From positions 17,286,282 through 17,350,281 of the forward strand of contig CM057162.1 of the NCBI GenBank assembly GCA_029962745.1: DNA of 64,000 bases. Reading direction: 5' to 3'. Numbering within the stretch: position 1 is the first letter of the stretch; each line of letters begins with the position of its first letter. This document shows, one piece after another, positions 11,722 to 23,127 of the stretch. Both the position numbers and the translations under genes were made by a program. The notes under the pieces were generated by a model that saw nothing but the letters and a program-made list of their open reading frames with translations, had not been told where the DNA came from and made no database searches. This stretch comes from Echinometra lucunter (Eukaryota; Echinodermata; Echinoidea; Camarodonta; Echinometridae).

Positions 11722-12600
11722 ACTTTTGTTAGGATTGTTTTTATTGTTACTTGACGAACTCTCTCAACTCAAATTATAATTTGACTATTTTGGAACATTT
11801 ATTTCAAACTTTTTTAAGCATTTACTCGGTGAATAGAATTAATTTTCGTTAACAAAATGTCTTGGAAAAAATATATAATTTTTAAAACAACATGATTAAT
11901 GACAATATAAAATTTGTTATATCTGTACATCTTTTTTATTCTCATAAATCACGTTTTTTTTTAAATGTTCTTTTTTTTTATTTCAAATACATGCTATTAA
12001 AGGAGAATCAACTTTTATTATTTCAAACATTTTATTGTCAAAGAATTTTTTGTTTAAAATAAATGTTGACATGATCATTCATTTCTTCTTTGAAATGATT
12101 CATTCCACTAAATCAAGGAGGCAGCAACAGCGCCGTCACATCAATCATCATCCATTTGAACTTGTCAGACTTGTCAAATAAAGAAAATGAACAGTGAACT
12201 TTTGTTTGGATTGTTATTGTTACTTGATGAACTCTCTCAATTTAATTTACAACTGACCCATTTTGGAACATTTATTTCAAACTTTATTTTAAACATTAAC
12301 ATGGTCAATAAAATTGATTATCGTTAATAAAATGTCTTTGAAAAATATATATCATGTTTAAAACAACATGATTAATGACAAAAGAAAATATGTTATATCT
12401 GTACATCTTTTTTATTCTCATAAATCACATTTTTTCAAACATGTTCTCCTTCATTATTTTATTTCAAACACATGCTATTAAGAGAGTTAACTTTTTAAAT
12501 TTCAAACTACCTTTCGATGTAAAAGTAATGTATGTTTAAAATAACTGTTGACATGGTCATTCATTTCTACTTTGAAATGATTCATTCCACAAAATCATGA
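11648..12600 (+). repeat. Tandem duplication of the DNA-binding gene's 3' end and UTR
   Basis: The segment starting GGAGGCAGCAACAGCGCC at about 11650 and running to about 12115 is repeated from about 12116 to 12598. It includes the last coding codons, the GAACAGTGAACTTTTGTT stop region and the AT-rich UTR. The second copy contains small indels and a changed reading frame, so it adds no coding sequence. Confidence 0.8.
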
Positions 12601-12672
12601 TCGAAGTTTACATGCCATTTTTATGGCAGAGTCTGTACGTGCTGTATCCCAAGTAGTGCGCCAAGTGGCAGT

Positions 12673-13974
12673 CTATATCATGTGTTGTTGCCAGGGCAGG
12701 CTTCCAACTGGACTGTTGTAGTAGTGCTTCAGGTAAGTTCTCAGCTTCTTGCCCTCTTTGTTTGCCTGGTAGCCTCCGCCAACTCGTTCAACATCCTGCA
12801 GAACTGCTGCGTTTCTCCATGCCCCAGGGATGTGGTTGCCCAACTCATCTTCATGGTCAACGTCAATGTTCTGAAGCCCAGGAAAACGATCTCTCATTAG
12901 GTTGTGGAGGCACATGCAGGCCATAATGACTGTCCTGGCTTTTTCTGGATCAAGCTGTAGGGTACTCAACAAGCATCTCCAGCGATGGGCAAGGATGCCA
13001 AAGCTGTTCTCCACCACACGGCGAGCCCTCGAGAGACGGTAGTTGAAGATTCTCTCCTCGTCGGTCTGCTCACGGTTGGAGTACGGCTTCTGCATCCAAG
13101 TGCTGAGAGGGAAGGCGTCGTCCCCAATTAAGAAGTAAGGGGTGTCTCGGTCATCATCTGGCAGGGGCTCTGGATCTGGCAGGCCAAGAGTACCATTCTC
13201 CAGTCCACGTCTCAGCGGGCTGTGGTTGAAGACCTGGGCATCCGATGATGAACCGGGATTACCAACGTCAGCCCAGAGGAACTTGTAATTGCCATCAACT
13301 AGGGCCAAGAGGATGAGGCTGTAGAAACCCTTGTAGTTGTAGTAGATCGTACCAGAGCCTGGTGGATTTCTGATGGCCACGTGTTTTCCGTCCAAGGCTC
13401 CGCAGACATGATGAAAGTTCCATCTGTCAGCGTAAGTCCGGGCCACTTCTCTCCATTCATCTGGGGTAGTTGGACAGGAAAATACTTCATCTTGGTATTC
13501 ACTGATGATGGCCTGGCACACCTCAGGTATAAACAGAGAGATGGTATTATGGGCAACACGGAAGGCATACTGCAGGGTTTTGTAGCTGTTGCCGGTCGCA
13601 AGATATCTCAAGGTGATGGCCAGTTTGAGCCCAGGATCCAGTGGCTGCCGGTAGCGATAGGACTTCTCTATCCTCGGAGTGATGCGCTGCAACAGTTCAA
13701 GGAACGTTTCTGGTGGCATCCTCATGTAGTTCAGGAAGTCACCCTGACATTCTCTCTGCAACTCCGTCATCAGATTATCATACTGTCCAAACAGCACACG
13801 TCTCTCAATCCAGGGTTTGACCCACCACCTTCTTCTTTGCCTTGCATGTCTTTGACGTCTACGGATGAGTAAGGCCATCAATATGACATGTCTGTCTTGA
13901 ACGTTTTGGATTTGCCTTCTCAGACTTAGCAAATGCAAGAGCCTCCCAGGAGCTATTGGTCGAGCAGCAGCCAT
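12673..13974 (-). CDS. Harbinger transposase (HARBI1-like DDE nuclease), intact
   Basis: The 433-residue uninterrupted frame has a basic N-terminus (residues 38-50, RRRQRHARQRRRW), a helical N-terminal region (residues 70-150) and a DDE nuclease core. The catalytic residues are visible: D195 in GALDGKH, D245 in GSSSDAQVF and E322 in RRVVENSFGIL, with GDDAFPL between them. The enzyme would cut at the 17-bp termini and integrate at TTA sites. It is convergent with the DNA-binding gene. The length is close to the family norm. A start at 13974 is chosen because it is the first ATG of the frame. An intact transposase beside a broken partner suggests a recent insertion. Confidence 0.93.
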   Translation of the reverse strand: MAAARPIAPGRLLHLLSLRRQIQNVQDRHVILMALLIRRRQRHARQRRRWWVKPWIERRVLFGQYDNLMTELQRECQGDFLNYMRMPPETFLELLQRITPRIEKSYRYRQPLDPGLKLAITLRYLATGNSYKTLQYAFRVAHNTISLFIPEVCQAIISEYQDEVFSCPTTPDEWREVARTYADRWNFHHVCGALDGKHVAIRNPPGSGTIYYNYKGFYSLILLALVDGNYKFLWADVGNPGSSSDAQVFNHSPLRRGLENGTLGLPDPEPLPDDDRDTPYFLIGDDAFPLSTWMQKPYSNREQTDEERIFNYRLSRARRVVENSFGILAHRWRCLLSTLQLDPEKARTVIMACMCLHNLMRDRFPGLQNIDVDHEDELGNHIPGAWRNAAVLQDVERVGGGYQANKEGKKLRTYLKHYYNSPVGSLPWQQHMI

Positions 13975-15009
13975 GTTTACAGTATGGATGGTCCAGACAT
14001 TTGGGATGAAAGCTCAGGAGTTCTCGAGCTTATATTGGGGGTGAAAAAAAAATCGTACAACGTTGCAAAGGGGGCAAGACAGGTCTTCCAATAGTCTTAG
14101 GGTGGTACAACGGACTCGTACGACAGGATGCATCATCGTACGACATGAAAATACTCGTGCAACACTCGTTCGGGGTCTTACGAGTGCGTGCAAAGTCGCA
14201 CAACACTCGTACTGCCTGTCGTGCAATTATTTTTCATCGCGTCAGTCGCTCAAAATATCGAAGCAGCACGGTTTTTTTTCCCGACCGAGATGCGACCATT
14301 TTGTCGCATCTGGATCGTACAATAAGTGGTACAACGGCTACAACGAGTCGTACAACGGGAAAAATTTCGAGTCGCAAGCCGTTGTAGTCTGTTTGGCAAC
14401 AATTGTGAAAGGGGCTTTAGCATCATCACTCCACATTGTATTGGACAGCTTTCTAAGTATTCCTTGATCCCCTTTTGCCTTGCTCTTCGTGATGCGACAC
14501 TTGTATATGAGGGACTTGTCAAGTGTCAATCCTACGAGGACGGACTTTGTGATGTGTTGCAGCCGTTTTCCATACCAGCTAATCCCTAGTCGGCGGTTGG
14601 CTTCGCTATTTTTAAGATGAAAGGCGTTGAAAATTAGAGGATAGCAGGAGATGTGCCTGTCCATGGCTTTCAGGGAGTCCTCCACTTCTTCGAAATCTTT
14701 GAGATGTTATGCACAGGTCATCGGCATAGAGGAAGCGTCCAGTGTCTGGTTTGGTGGGTTGGTCATTCGAGTAGATATTAAACAACAGGAGACAAGAGCA
14801 CTCTCTTGTGGAAGTCCATTTTTCATGCCTTTATCTGCCCCGTCTGCCACAGAGGTCTACGAAGAATCTGCGATTTGACAGCATGCTACAGATCAACTCA
14901 GTCAGTCTGAAATCATCTCATATAATTTCTTGGTGAAGATTTGGCTGTTGACTGTGTCATATGCTGCAGAAAGATCAACAGAGGCAGTACCTTTGGTCAC
15001 AATTTCCTG

Positions 15010-15995
15010 CTTTATCAATGCCCTTTTAGGAAAAGGGGCTTTATAAGAAAGGAAAGAAGCGTCAACCAGACGGGTATAAGGGTACTTGTTAAAAAGGGAA
15101 CTGGAATGGAAAATTATATATGGGCTCTGTAATTAGAAGTGAAAGGGGCACTTATCAGATTTAAGTATTAATGAAATACTCATGGAATTTCACAAAAGGA
15201 AGGGGTACTTCTCACAGGCGAAGAGGGGAATGGCTCTATCAAGCCCCAATTATGTCGAGAATGCATCTGTACCAAACGCGTGACCAGCAGTTTCCTAACG
15301 CATCTTAAACGGGTTTTTATCCATTGGTTAAATCATTACTATCGATTTTTTTTTTAGGCATGGTAATTGTAGTCTCGTCTCGAAAAAAGTTGACCCGTAC
15401 ATGAGTTTTTAAAACCTCCTCAAATATTTACCACATAATGTTGATTCCTTCAACTGGAGAACAAACCCCAAACAAATTCCACTATAAAGATGGGAAAAAT
15501 TACCCTACACCCGATTTAAAAACTTTAGAAAACGCACCTACTTTTCATGGTTTTGGCCTATTTAGTACTCCAAACGCGCCTTAATCGCCGCCCCCTTTTT
15601 TTAGGCGCGCTTTGAACAGTAATACATTTGATAGGAATAAACATTATGTGCACATGCTTCTTTTAAATGAACAGAGGAGGCTGTTAGACTTTCCTTAGGG
15701 AAGATATTTGTCCTTTTGTCGTTTTGTTCAAATGGAAGAGCGCCCCCTTGCTTACATAACTGCTATATTGGATTAATTACTTCATAAGTTGGTGGAAATT
15801 GTGAAACTGAATGTTATCAGGACTTATCGTAAGCAGCCTATGTCCGTCTCCATACTGCACTCACTCCCAAAGTACAATACATTTATTAAACATACCATCC
15901 ACATCTAGTGAAAACGCATCGAGCTCATATTATAGTACTATTTTCTCGCCTTTATGTTCATGATTAGTTGAATGACATTATCAAGTATATCTTCG
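15010..15995 (+). promoter_or_regulatory. Spacer and conserved upstream block of Ig unit 2
   Basis: There is no gene here. The segment 15010-15290 is homologous to 29570-29806 joined to 35037-35060. The segment 15380-15660 is homologous to 36890-37210. The last ~260 bp before the signal exon align with the corresponding DNA of units 4 and 5, including GAAGAGCGCCCCCTTG at 15735-15750. Conservation of this block in several units fits a promoter or 5' UTR, but no TATA box or start site is defined. Confidence 0.5.
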
Positions 15996-16056
15996 ATGAT
16001 AAGGATGGCTTATTTTGAATTACTTCTTCTTCTTATATTCGTTCTATCCAGAAACA
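15996..16056 (+). pseudogene. Ig unit 2, signal-peptide exon
   Basis: Starting at the ATG at 15996 (or the one at 16005), the exon encodes a short charged start and a hydrophobic core (YFELLLLLIFVLSRN). It ends one base into a codon at a GTAAGT donor (16057). The same exon shape occurs at 23391, 35346, 37777 and 43487. The exon itself is intact, but the three Ig exons that follow are broken, so the unit is a pseudogene. Confidence 0.65.
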
Positions 16057-16412
16057 GTAAGTATAACGGTTTGTTTAGATTAGAAAGTATGAGGCATACT
16101 AAGAGCACAAAGAGAGTTTTCTTGGTCGAAGAACATGAATGGAATGAATGGATGATGTGGCTATGTATGCAAATGAGGAAAACTCGTTCATTGATAAATA
16201 GTGCCACAATGACGACATGTTATTTTCGCATTTGTTATTAGGCTATTTCTATTATAAGTTATTACATCGATAACGTCAGTTGTGAGTTGAAAATCACGAA
16301 TAGACTGAGTTTTAGAATAATAAATTCAAGATTGTTTTCACAAGATATATTCATGCTATAAGCAATGTTCTCATGATCAAAACTTGCATGTAAATTTTTT
16401 CGCCCTGTACAG

Positions 16413-16763
16413 GATATCATGCATTTGTGGTGTCTATTCAGCCACTCAACCATCTACCTGTAATTGGTGAAGATTTCACCCTGGTCTGTAGGTTCATACC
16501 TGCAACCTGGTAGCGGAGGATCACTTGGGAGAAGGTTAACAGTCTTTCCCTGGCCACTCATTATTGTACAGGCCCCAATCATCCATGTGTTATCAATCAT
16601 GACATATCGAAGTTCAGTTTGACTGGAGACCGTGGCAGTGTGAATCTCACAATCAAAGAAATGACCACGGATGACAGCGACAGTTACAAATGCACAGTGG
16701 GAAGTACTCTGAGTGCAGAACATACAGGGTCAACCAGCATGCAACTGAGAGCATTGTCACCAG
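16413..16763 (+). pseudogene. Ig unit 2, V-like Ig1 exon with premature stop
   Basis: This 351-bp exon lies between a TGTACAG acceptor and a GTACAG donor. It encodes a V-like Ig domain with IGEDFTLVC, ITWEK and DSDSYKCTV. A TAG at 16511-16513 interrupts strand C just before the conserved tryptophan; unit 5, the closest copy, reads CAT at this codon. Otherwise it is very similar to the unit 5 exon. Confidence 0.85.
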
Positions 16764-17178
16764 GTACAGATCTAATCAGATCGATGAAAATAGAATGGAT
16801 GCATTTTAAAACGCGTATTGCTAACACTTTCAGATGTTTATATCGTATCAAATGCGTGTAAAAGAAGAATGACAACAACAAATAAAAATAATGAAATCAC
16901 AGTGAATTCTGTCACACTGAAAGATTTCAACATTTTTTCAGTCATTTATTGAATCCGCAGAATCTATAGTGTTCGACAAATTCTAGCTGTGTGTGCTCGG
17001 GGTGACTTTAATTGTCGATCCTACCCCGGGTATTTATTTATATTTTTATGTGTTGCAATGTCTACAACTGACCGATGTCCGAAAGGGAAATGCACTACAT
17101 GCTACTTCACCTAATAAATTCTTATTTACGAAATCAGGTGTATTGTTGAAGTAACATCAATGTAAAAATGTATGTATG

Positions 17179-17221
17179 TACACACACACACACACACCCA
17201 CACACACACACACACACACAC

Positions 17222-17263
<42 letters not shown>
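17179..17263. repeat. (CA)n and (TA)n microsatellites
   Basis: A CA-rich run is followed by an uninterrupted TA run, directly abutting the hairpin element at 17264. Confidence 0.95.
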
Positions 17264-17265
<2 letters not shown>

Positions 17266-17470
17266 TGAAAGAAATGAAAATGGGAGAATAATAATTGCGT
17301 GGCTCCCTCAATGTTCCCCAGAGCTGTCACCCATTTTTAATCAAGGGTTGACCCGGGTTCGATTCCCCGTGGAGGCATTTTTTCAACCCTTGAATCAACA
17401 TGGATGACAGCTCTGGGGAACATTGAGGGAGCTACACAATTATTATTCTCCCATTTTCATTTCTTTCAGT
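17264..17470. mobile_element. Foldback hairpin element with 87-bp arms
   Basis: The left arm (17264-17350, starting ACTGAAAGAAATGAAAATGG) and the right arm (17384-17470) are reverse complements with only a few mismatches. They enclose a 33-base loop with a tRNA T-arm-like word (GGGTTCGATTCCCCG). It lies in the intron between Ig1 and Ig2 of unit 2 and is absent from the matching intron of unit 5. It is probably a small foldback or MITE-type insertion. Confidence 0.7.
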
Positions 17471-17676
17471 GTCTATTATTTACAAGGGAGTTGCCAAAGT
17501 TGTTTGCATTTGTCAAATTTCTTTCAATATATATATACATATTATAGGATATTTTTGATATTCTTGTGACTAATCAAAAAAATCCTACGTAGATCAAAAG
17601 CAAGTTCACATGGTCAGAGTGGAGAGGAACGATATGGATAGAGTTTAAAATCTGAAATGTTTCCCTTTTTTCCCAG

Positions 17677-18012
17677 CTCAGCCCCGACGGATTGTAATTC
17701 GTGATGATAGATCTACTGGATACTTCAACAATGCAAGTGTACAGTCACAGTTGGTAAACAGTATGAAATCACGTGTGAATCAGGTGGTGCTAGACCTCCC
17801 GTGGTCCTTGGTTGGGAATTACCAGATAATATGTCGGTCAATGTTGGAAGGCAGTCTGATGCTGTAAAGGGCAATAGCTATGTCTCCAGATTCCAGAATG
17901 ACCGTTACGATAACACCGTCCAGGAATGATCAAGGAAAGAATCTTCGCTGTGTGTCATCACATCCGGTATTAACTCATAATCAGCAACGTTCAGTTTATC
18001 TCAACATTGAAG
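17677..18012 (+). pseudogene. Ig unit 2, Ig2 exon, frameshifted
   Basis: This aligns along its whole length with the intact Ig2 exons of units 5 and 6. A base is missing where other copies read GTAACAGTCAC, shifting the frame before the first cysteine. A further length change lies near 17890. The splice acceptor (TTTTCCCAG) and the donor after TTGAAG are still recognisable. Confidence 0.85.
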
Positions 18013-18667
18013 GTAGAGATATATATTTAATGGTTGAGTGTATGTTATCGTGGTCTTAGATCAATTAGCCCTTACCTTGTAGTTTTTACCCTCTGACAGT
18101 CTCCCAATGAGAACAGGGATTATGTATTAATTCCATATTAACATTGTATGTAAATTAAACAGATCTTTTCAGGATCGTAAAGTCTAAAGCATAGATTCAA
18201 ACGTTTTGTTCATAAAGGAGACAAAGAATATGAAAGTTGTAAACATCGGGTTTTTGCCCAGAATGCAACAAGTTGCCACTTGTTGATTAAACCACCTCAA
18301 GCCACAATGAACACCTTTGCCATGTTAACGACTGACTCCAATGTTAATTGCATATGGTACATACAGTACACACAGTGCTGCGTCGAGCGATGTATTTGAC
18401 ATATGGCAATTCCTTGCAGAATGCTTTAAGTAGAAATCTGAAGTCAATATCAGCTTCCGGATAAAATTGAATTTTCTAAGGCAGAAGTCATAGATTCATA
18501 AAATACTATTTAGATTAATAGCAATGGGTCTCTTCACCATGCTCAAGGTACATTTCTTGAATACTTCTTAACAGCAATATTTTTCTGCACTTTAACATAC
18601 TTTTCTACAATACAAGGCCTTACAAACACTGAACCTTTTCAATCATTTCTTTCCCTTTTCCATTAAG

Positions 18668-19000
18668 TTCTACCATCCAGCACCCTACTTTCATTAGCTG
18701 ACCAGAACTCAGTGGAGGAAACTGAATCAATGACCCTTTACGTTTATGAGAATTCCTCGACTTCATTCACTTATAAAAGTTTTGGGTCGCTACCAGCAGC
18801 TGATATATCCTGGAGGCTTCGGGACAACAGATGTTCCCGATAATGTGAGCGTTTCCATCTTCCACATTCCTTTAGATGGAAGTCTGTTTGTCACCAAATT
18901 ACGATCAAAATTCGCCCCGAAAGAAAGTATCACGGAAAGTACTTTGCAACCCTTGGAAGTTTTGTCGATCTCATAACAAGCAAGCTGATTATGGTTTATG
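18668..19000 (+). pseudogene. Ig unit 2, Ig3 exon, decayed
   Basis: This is homologous to the Ig3 exons at 27671, 40196, 45369 and 62322 (LYVYENSSTS, then SWRL). The first Ig cysteine is replaced (TTC ACT TAT instead of TTC ACC TGT), and an indel near 18830 brings in a stop. The exon ends at TATG|GTGAG as in unit 6. Confidence 0.85.
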
Positions 19001-20740
19001 GTGAGTTCATTCATTTTCTAGTTATACAGTGCATATTAAAAGAAAGGTAATCCGAATTTACAGGATTCTTATTTCAAGGTCACTGACTTTGACAATTTAT
19101 ATGTAGTTTAGATTAAAAGAAGATCTTTCCCTCTTTCCATTTCTACCTCACTTGCATCATTTACGTTTCGCATGACCGAGTTCATTGCAATTGAAGATAA
19201 TAGGTACGAATTACATTTTTTGCAAGTTTTGCAAAATGAATATAAGACTGAATTACCCTTTTTCAATGAATCAATTGCTTTCTTATTGAATATGACCAAT
19301 TTCACACAAGCGTTTTTGCAATTTTTAATGGATGCAAGGCTTAAAATCACATTTTCCCTTGCATTATGCTCAGGATACGCTTTCAGTAGGTCTGTTAATT
19401 ATTGGCTTTCATAATGATGACGGGAGAAATAACATTTTCAGCTTTGAAGGTTGCATCATTTCACAACAAAGAGGGCAATGAAGGGAGTTTGCGTAGAACT
19501 CAAGGATTTTAGAGAACATATCTTCCGAAAAGTCTCCAGCAGGTTTTTGTGTGTGCTTATTTAACGGAAGATACCTTAGTATGGTACTAGCTCTTTCTAA
19601 AACCCAAGGTAGTCTGATAGAAAGTGCGCTGTGTGTGCAGAGAGAAGTATGCTGCTACAAGGCATCAATCAAGGCATCAGTTTCCCCAGGATAGTACCAA
19701 AACGGGAGTAATATGCCAAAGGCTAACGAGAAGAGCATGACTTAAAAGAAAAAAAAACTGTTGGAAAAAAAAATCATTTAACTTGTCACATTCAAAAGGA
19801 ATGTAAACATACTTACTCATGTGGAAAACTCGCTGAAACCTTTTATTTCATTCATTTTCTAAAACTTACAAAAATGGAATTTGTACCTGTCGTCTCTGCT
19901 CGTCTTCATTAATAATATATTCGCTCAAGCGCGATAGCAGTCATGCAAGTGAGGCATCAAGTTTTCCTTTTTTTAAATGTGTTGTATGCAAACTAGAGAA
20001 GTAAATAACATTGGAATAATAATTCTCTAAATTTTTATTACTTTTTGATACGCATATTTCAGGAAGTGCAGTGAATTTGATTATGATATTTTTACAAGTT
20101 ATCCAACTTTTAATTCACGGGACGTGTTTGTATATGATATTCGCAAATATCAGAAAACTTGGAATCAAGGAGTGTTAATTCTACATTTGATATTGTTTTC
20201 CTTTTGTTGTTTTTTTGTTTCCACGGTCAAAACTCCATCCATGTAGTTAACTTACCCGGATCCCCCGTTTGATTTCATGGAATACAAAAATCAGACTCAT
20301 CTTTAACTCTCTCCATGCCTGACAAACAGGATTCAGCATTTTCTGGCAGATTTCAACTCCTTGATAGTAATTTCATCCCGTCAAAGCAAAACATTAATCT
20401 TTCTCGTTGAAAAAAATGGAGAAAGGCATATTCGAATATTCACATATTTTAATATAGACAAGACCATCTTGTTCAGGCATCTTATATATTCAGCTTAAAG
20501 ACGAAATAGTCAAATGAAGTATGAATGCTACCTCAATTTTGACGCGGTGTAGTATAATCATTTCTTTCCTGGAAATAAAAAGATTTAGAAGGGGTTTAAA
20601 AAACAAAATAGCATTTCAAAGTAAAAAGGACAAGTAATAAAATAATGTAATAACAAGCATGACAAGTAAACGAATTCATTTGATCTTCCTTCCAATAAAC
20701 ATATTCATATAATTATTTGTTATTAATATCTTGAAAGAAA
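19001..20740. other. No gene recognised downstream of Ig unit 2
   Basis: I find no Ig4 homology, no long frame with domain content and no clear repeat in this AT-rich stretch. Confidence 0.45.
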
Positions 20741-20984
20741 TGCTTCGGTTCGGTAGCGGGGGGGGGGGGGGGGTGGGGGGGACACCCGCCCCCAATCAAA
20801 ATTTGCGATCGCTCTCGGCAACCAAAAAAATAAAAAATAAAAATAGAGAAAGGAAACAAGAAGAGGGAAGAGGAAGAAGGGAGAGGGAAAAAAAAAAGAG
20901 AAGTAAGATGTCCGGCAAAGAGAGTAATACTCTGCTTATTTGCTTGTGTATTTTGATGACAAAATAACACTGGTACCACGAAAG

Positions 20985-21440
20985 AGAGTGTATATTTTTC
21001 TCGCTTGCTGCACTCGCCCGTATTATATTTAAATACAAGATGTTTTCGGAAAGTAAACACATTCGGCGAGTGTGGTGAACAAATATACATAATTTAGATA
21101 TGGTTAGGCCCATCATGACTTTTGGAAAAAGAATTATCACTTCTCCCATGGAAGAGGGTAAATACATTATCTACTTTGATGAAGAATTGTCACCTCTACG
21201 ATTTAAAAAATAAATAAAAAGAAAAAAACTCCTCCCTCGCCCATGTAATATTAAGATTTAGGAAATTTAGGAAAATCTTTGCAAGCGAATGAATAAGGCG
21301 AGAGAGGTGACCAAACATGAAATTTAGATATATTTAGAGCCGTCTTGAAGTTTAAAGAACTATGACTTCTACCATGAAAAAGGGTATATACTTTTTCCTC
21401 GCTCGCTCGAATAGTATTTAGATACAGGATGTTTTGGGAA
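20985..21440. repeat. Degenerate direct repeat with a unit of roughly 200-400 bp
   Basis: The string TATTTAAATACAAGATGTTTTCGGAAAGT at about 21024 recurs as TATTTAGATACAGGATGTTTTGGGAAAGT at about 21415. Intervening words (AAATTTAGATAT, GACTTCT.CCATG, TTTTTCTCGCTCGCT) also occur twice. No coding content is seen. A poly-G run at about 20758 lies just upstream. Confidence 0.55.
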
Positions 21441-21807
21441 AGTGTGGGTGAAGTTATATCTTATTCAGGAAACACTGGACAAAATTCGCACTGAAATGGG
21501 GTACAAACAATTCAGTGTGTCGGAATGTTATTTCTTTCTTTTTGACATCAAACTCTAGTATATGCCCCTCCTCGACAAAGAAAAGGGGAAAGATAATACT
21601 CTTGACCCCAATATAGATTATATTAAAACATGTTTTTCTTACTGGTGATCTGGATGTAAAAAAAAAACAACAACAAATGGACCATCATTATATCTGTCCT
21701 TCGGATTCATGGTATTATCATTTGAAATAGTAATGCATATAGATAAGATCTGTTTTAGACAAAGAATGTTTAATTGAACTATGACATCAGATTGCCAACC
21801 TAACTTA

Positions 21808-22587
21808 TAGACCAATTTCACCTCCGGTTTATGTATTTGGCCCTCTATCGGCGACGCCATTGCTGCGGTGGGCAAGCGCGCTGACCGCGATTGGCTCTGT
21901 GTACAAAATGAATGTAAGATATGAGATATGCCCTAATATTGTTCCATTTACTTTATTCTAGATCAGTAAAATAAAGAATGGATACATGGTACATGAGGTA
22001 AGACAATGGCCATATCTGACAGATGAAGGTATGATGTATTTTTGTGCTTTCGATAGTTTTTTTAACTTAGTTTTGTCAGTATGAGTTCGATTGCCGCTTT
22101 GAAGCCGTAGTAGACGGGAGCCCTCAATCTTACCCTGTGTTACAAAATCATGTTTTCACTCATTAAATTTTACGCCAAAGTACATAATGATAATGTTTCT
22201 TGACTTCAAAGTCCTTTCTGTTGATATATTTACCCACTGGTGACAGATTCCTTCGCATTGCTTACGGAAACCTGTGTAGGGAGTACGGCTTCTCAGACAA
22301 ACAGGCTTTATGAGTCCAAAGCGAGTGAATTTCGCACTCAGTTAGCTTCCAATTTTTAAACTTTCTCCAATTCTTGTGGCATTCGAGCACCGCACAGCTG
22401 CGACCTGAACTTCCCTGACAATTTCTCATTGCAAATATTAAAAGAAGTCTGTATATATTGGTCAAAATAGACCAAAAAATTGAACGAATATACATAACGC
22501 GCTATTGACTTGTGTACTATAAAAGTTGGAGCGCCCACCGCAGTATGTCGAACTGTGTCGAAATTGTGAAATTGTGAAATTGGTCTA
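21808..22587. mobile_element. Candidate MITE with TA flanks
   Basis: The left end TAGACCAATTTCAC and the right end GTGAAATTGGTCTA are perfect inverted termini flanked by TA (21806-21807, 22588-22589). Sub-terminal GCGGTGGGC and its complement (about 21864 and 22531) are also inverted. The 780-bp interior encodes nothing recognisable. Confidence 0.55.
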
Positions 22588-22721
22588 TAGGTAGGATGCG
22601 AAAGTCATTGTGATTTTGCGCCTGCTAAAGGCCGGCCTGGCCAGAATGCTCCCTAAGGAGTGGAGAAGGTGCATACACTGTATGCGGGCAAGCCTGGATC
22701 CGATGACCGGGGTAATAATAT

Positions 22722-22760
22722 TTACACACACACACACACATATATATGGGAACATATGTG

Positions 22761-22812
<52 letters not shown>

Positions 22813-22821
22813 CATACACAC

Positions 22822-22862
<41 letters not shown>
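22722..22862. repeat. (CA)n/(TA)n compound microsatellite
   Basis: Alternating CA and TA dinucleotide runs. Long open frames here are made of Tyr/Ile repeats and are not genes. Confidence 0.95.
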
Positions 22863-22863
<1 letters not shown>

Positions 22864-23115
22864 ACATGGAAAAGCGAAACGGTTTATTTTCAGTACTTTA
22901 CGTGCAAAAAGGTAGTTAGTCTTTTTACATCAGTGGGTAAAGCATCGTCTACCGATGAAAATGATACCAAGATCATTGAATTTGGTGAGGTAATTTGTAT
23001 TCTATGCCCATTTCTTAAAATACAGTCATTTTCAATTTTTTGGCGACTGATGAGAGTCCACTGTCGCGAAAAACATGCCAAATTCGGAAATCACTTCAAC
23101 AATTTGTCTGAGAAA

Positions 23116-23127
23116 AAGAGCGCCCCC
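23116..23127 (+). promoter_or_regulatory. Conserved AAGAGCGCCCCC box upstream of Ig unit 3
   Basis: The same box lies about 250-285 bp before the signal exon in units 2 (15735-15750) and 5 (37497-37513). A variant, AAGCCGCCCC, occurs in unit 6 (43196-43205). The function is inferred only from its constant place. Confidence 0.4.

Larger units (their letters stand above)
9922..14416. mobile_element. PIF/Harbinger DNA transposon
   Basis: The 4495-bp element has perfect 17-bp terminal inverted repeats (AGCCCCTTTCACAATTG at 9922-9938 and its complement at 14400-14416). It is flanked by a TTA duplication at 9919-9921 and 14417-14419. The empty site with a single TTA is present at 63713-63715. It carries the two convergent genes typical of the superfamily: a DNA-binding protein on the plus strand and a DDE nuclease on the minus strand. 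Both subterminal regions (about 9940-10310 and 14045-14395) are dense in TCGTACAAC-like words in both orientations, plausible transposase-binding sites. Confidence 0.95.
8060..15010 (-). mobile_element. 5'-truncated antisense LINE fragment, split by two later insertions
   Basis: The pieces 8060-8574, 9755-9918 and 14420-15010 align in order with the uninterrupted copies at 28370-29570 and 63040-64000. On the minus strand they encode the end of an RT (DLSAAYDTVN, KKLYEM), then HLKNSEANRRL, LTLDKSLIYK and ILRKLSNTMWSDDA, and finally the C-terminal segment TNLAKWGHSVSD with CPLLPAPC. This order is familiar from jockey-like LINEs widespread in marine invertebrates. All frames are broken. It lies inside the Ig4 exon of unit 1 and is itself split by the TA-flanked element and the Harbinger element. 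Confidence 0.8.

Noticed and set aside
13381..13872. 163-residue plus-strand frame in the Harbinger element
   Set aside because: Shadow of the intact transposase on the other strand.
17351..17383. tRNA 3' half in the hairpin loop
   Set aside because: Only a T-arm-like word is present; the rest of the tRNA is absent and the word is the loop of an inverted repeat.
20713..21167. Minus-strand frames of 123-125 residues
   Set aside because: Rich in Phe/Ser/Leu from purine-rich simple sequence, with no domain features.
22585..22867. Tyr/Ile-rich open frames
   Set aside because: Translation of a (TA)n/(CA)n microsatellite.
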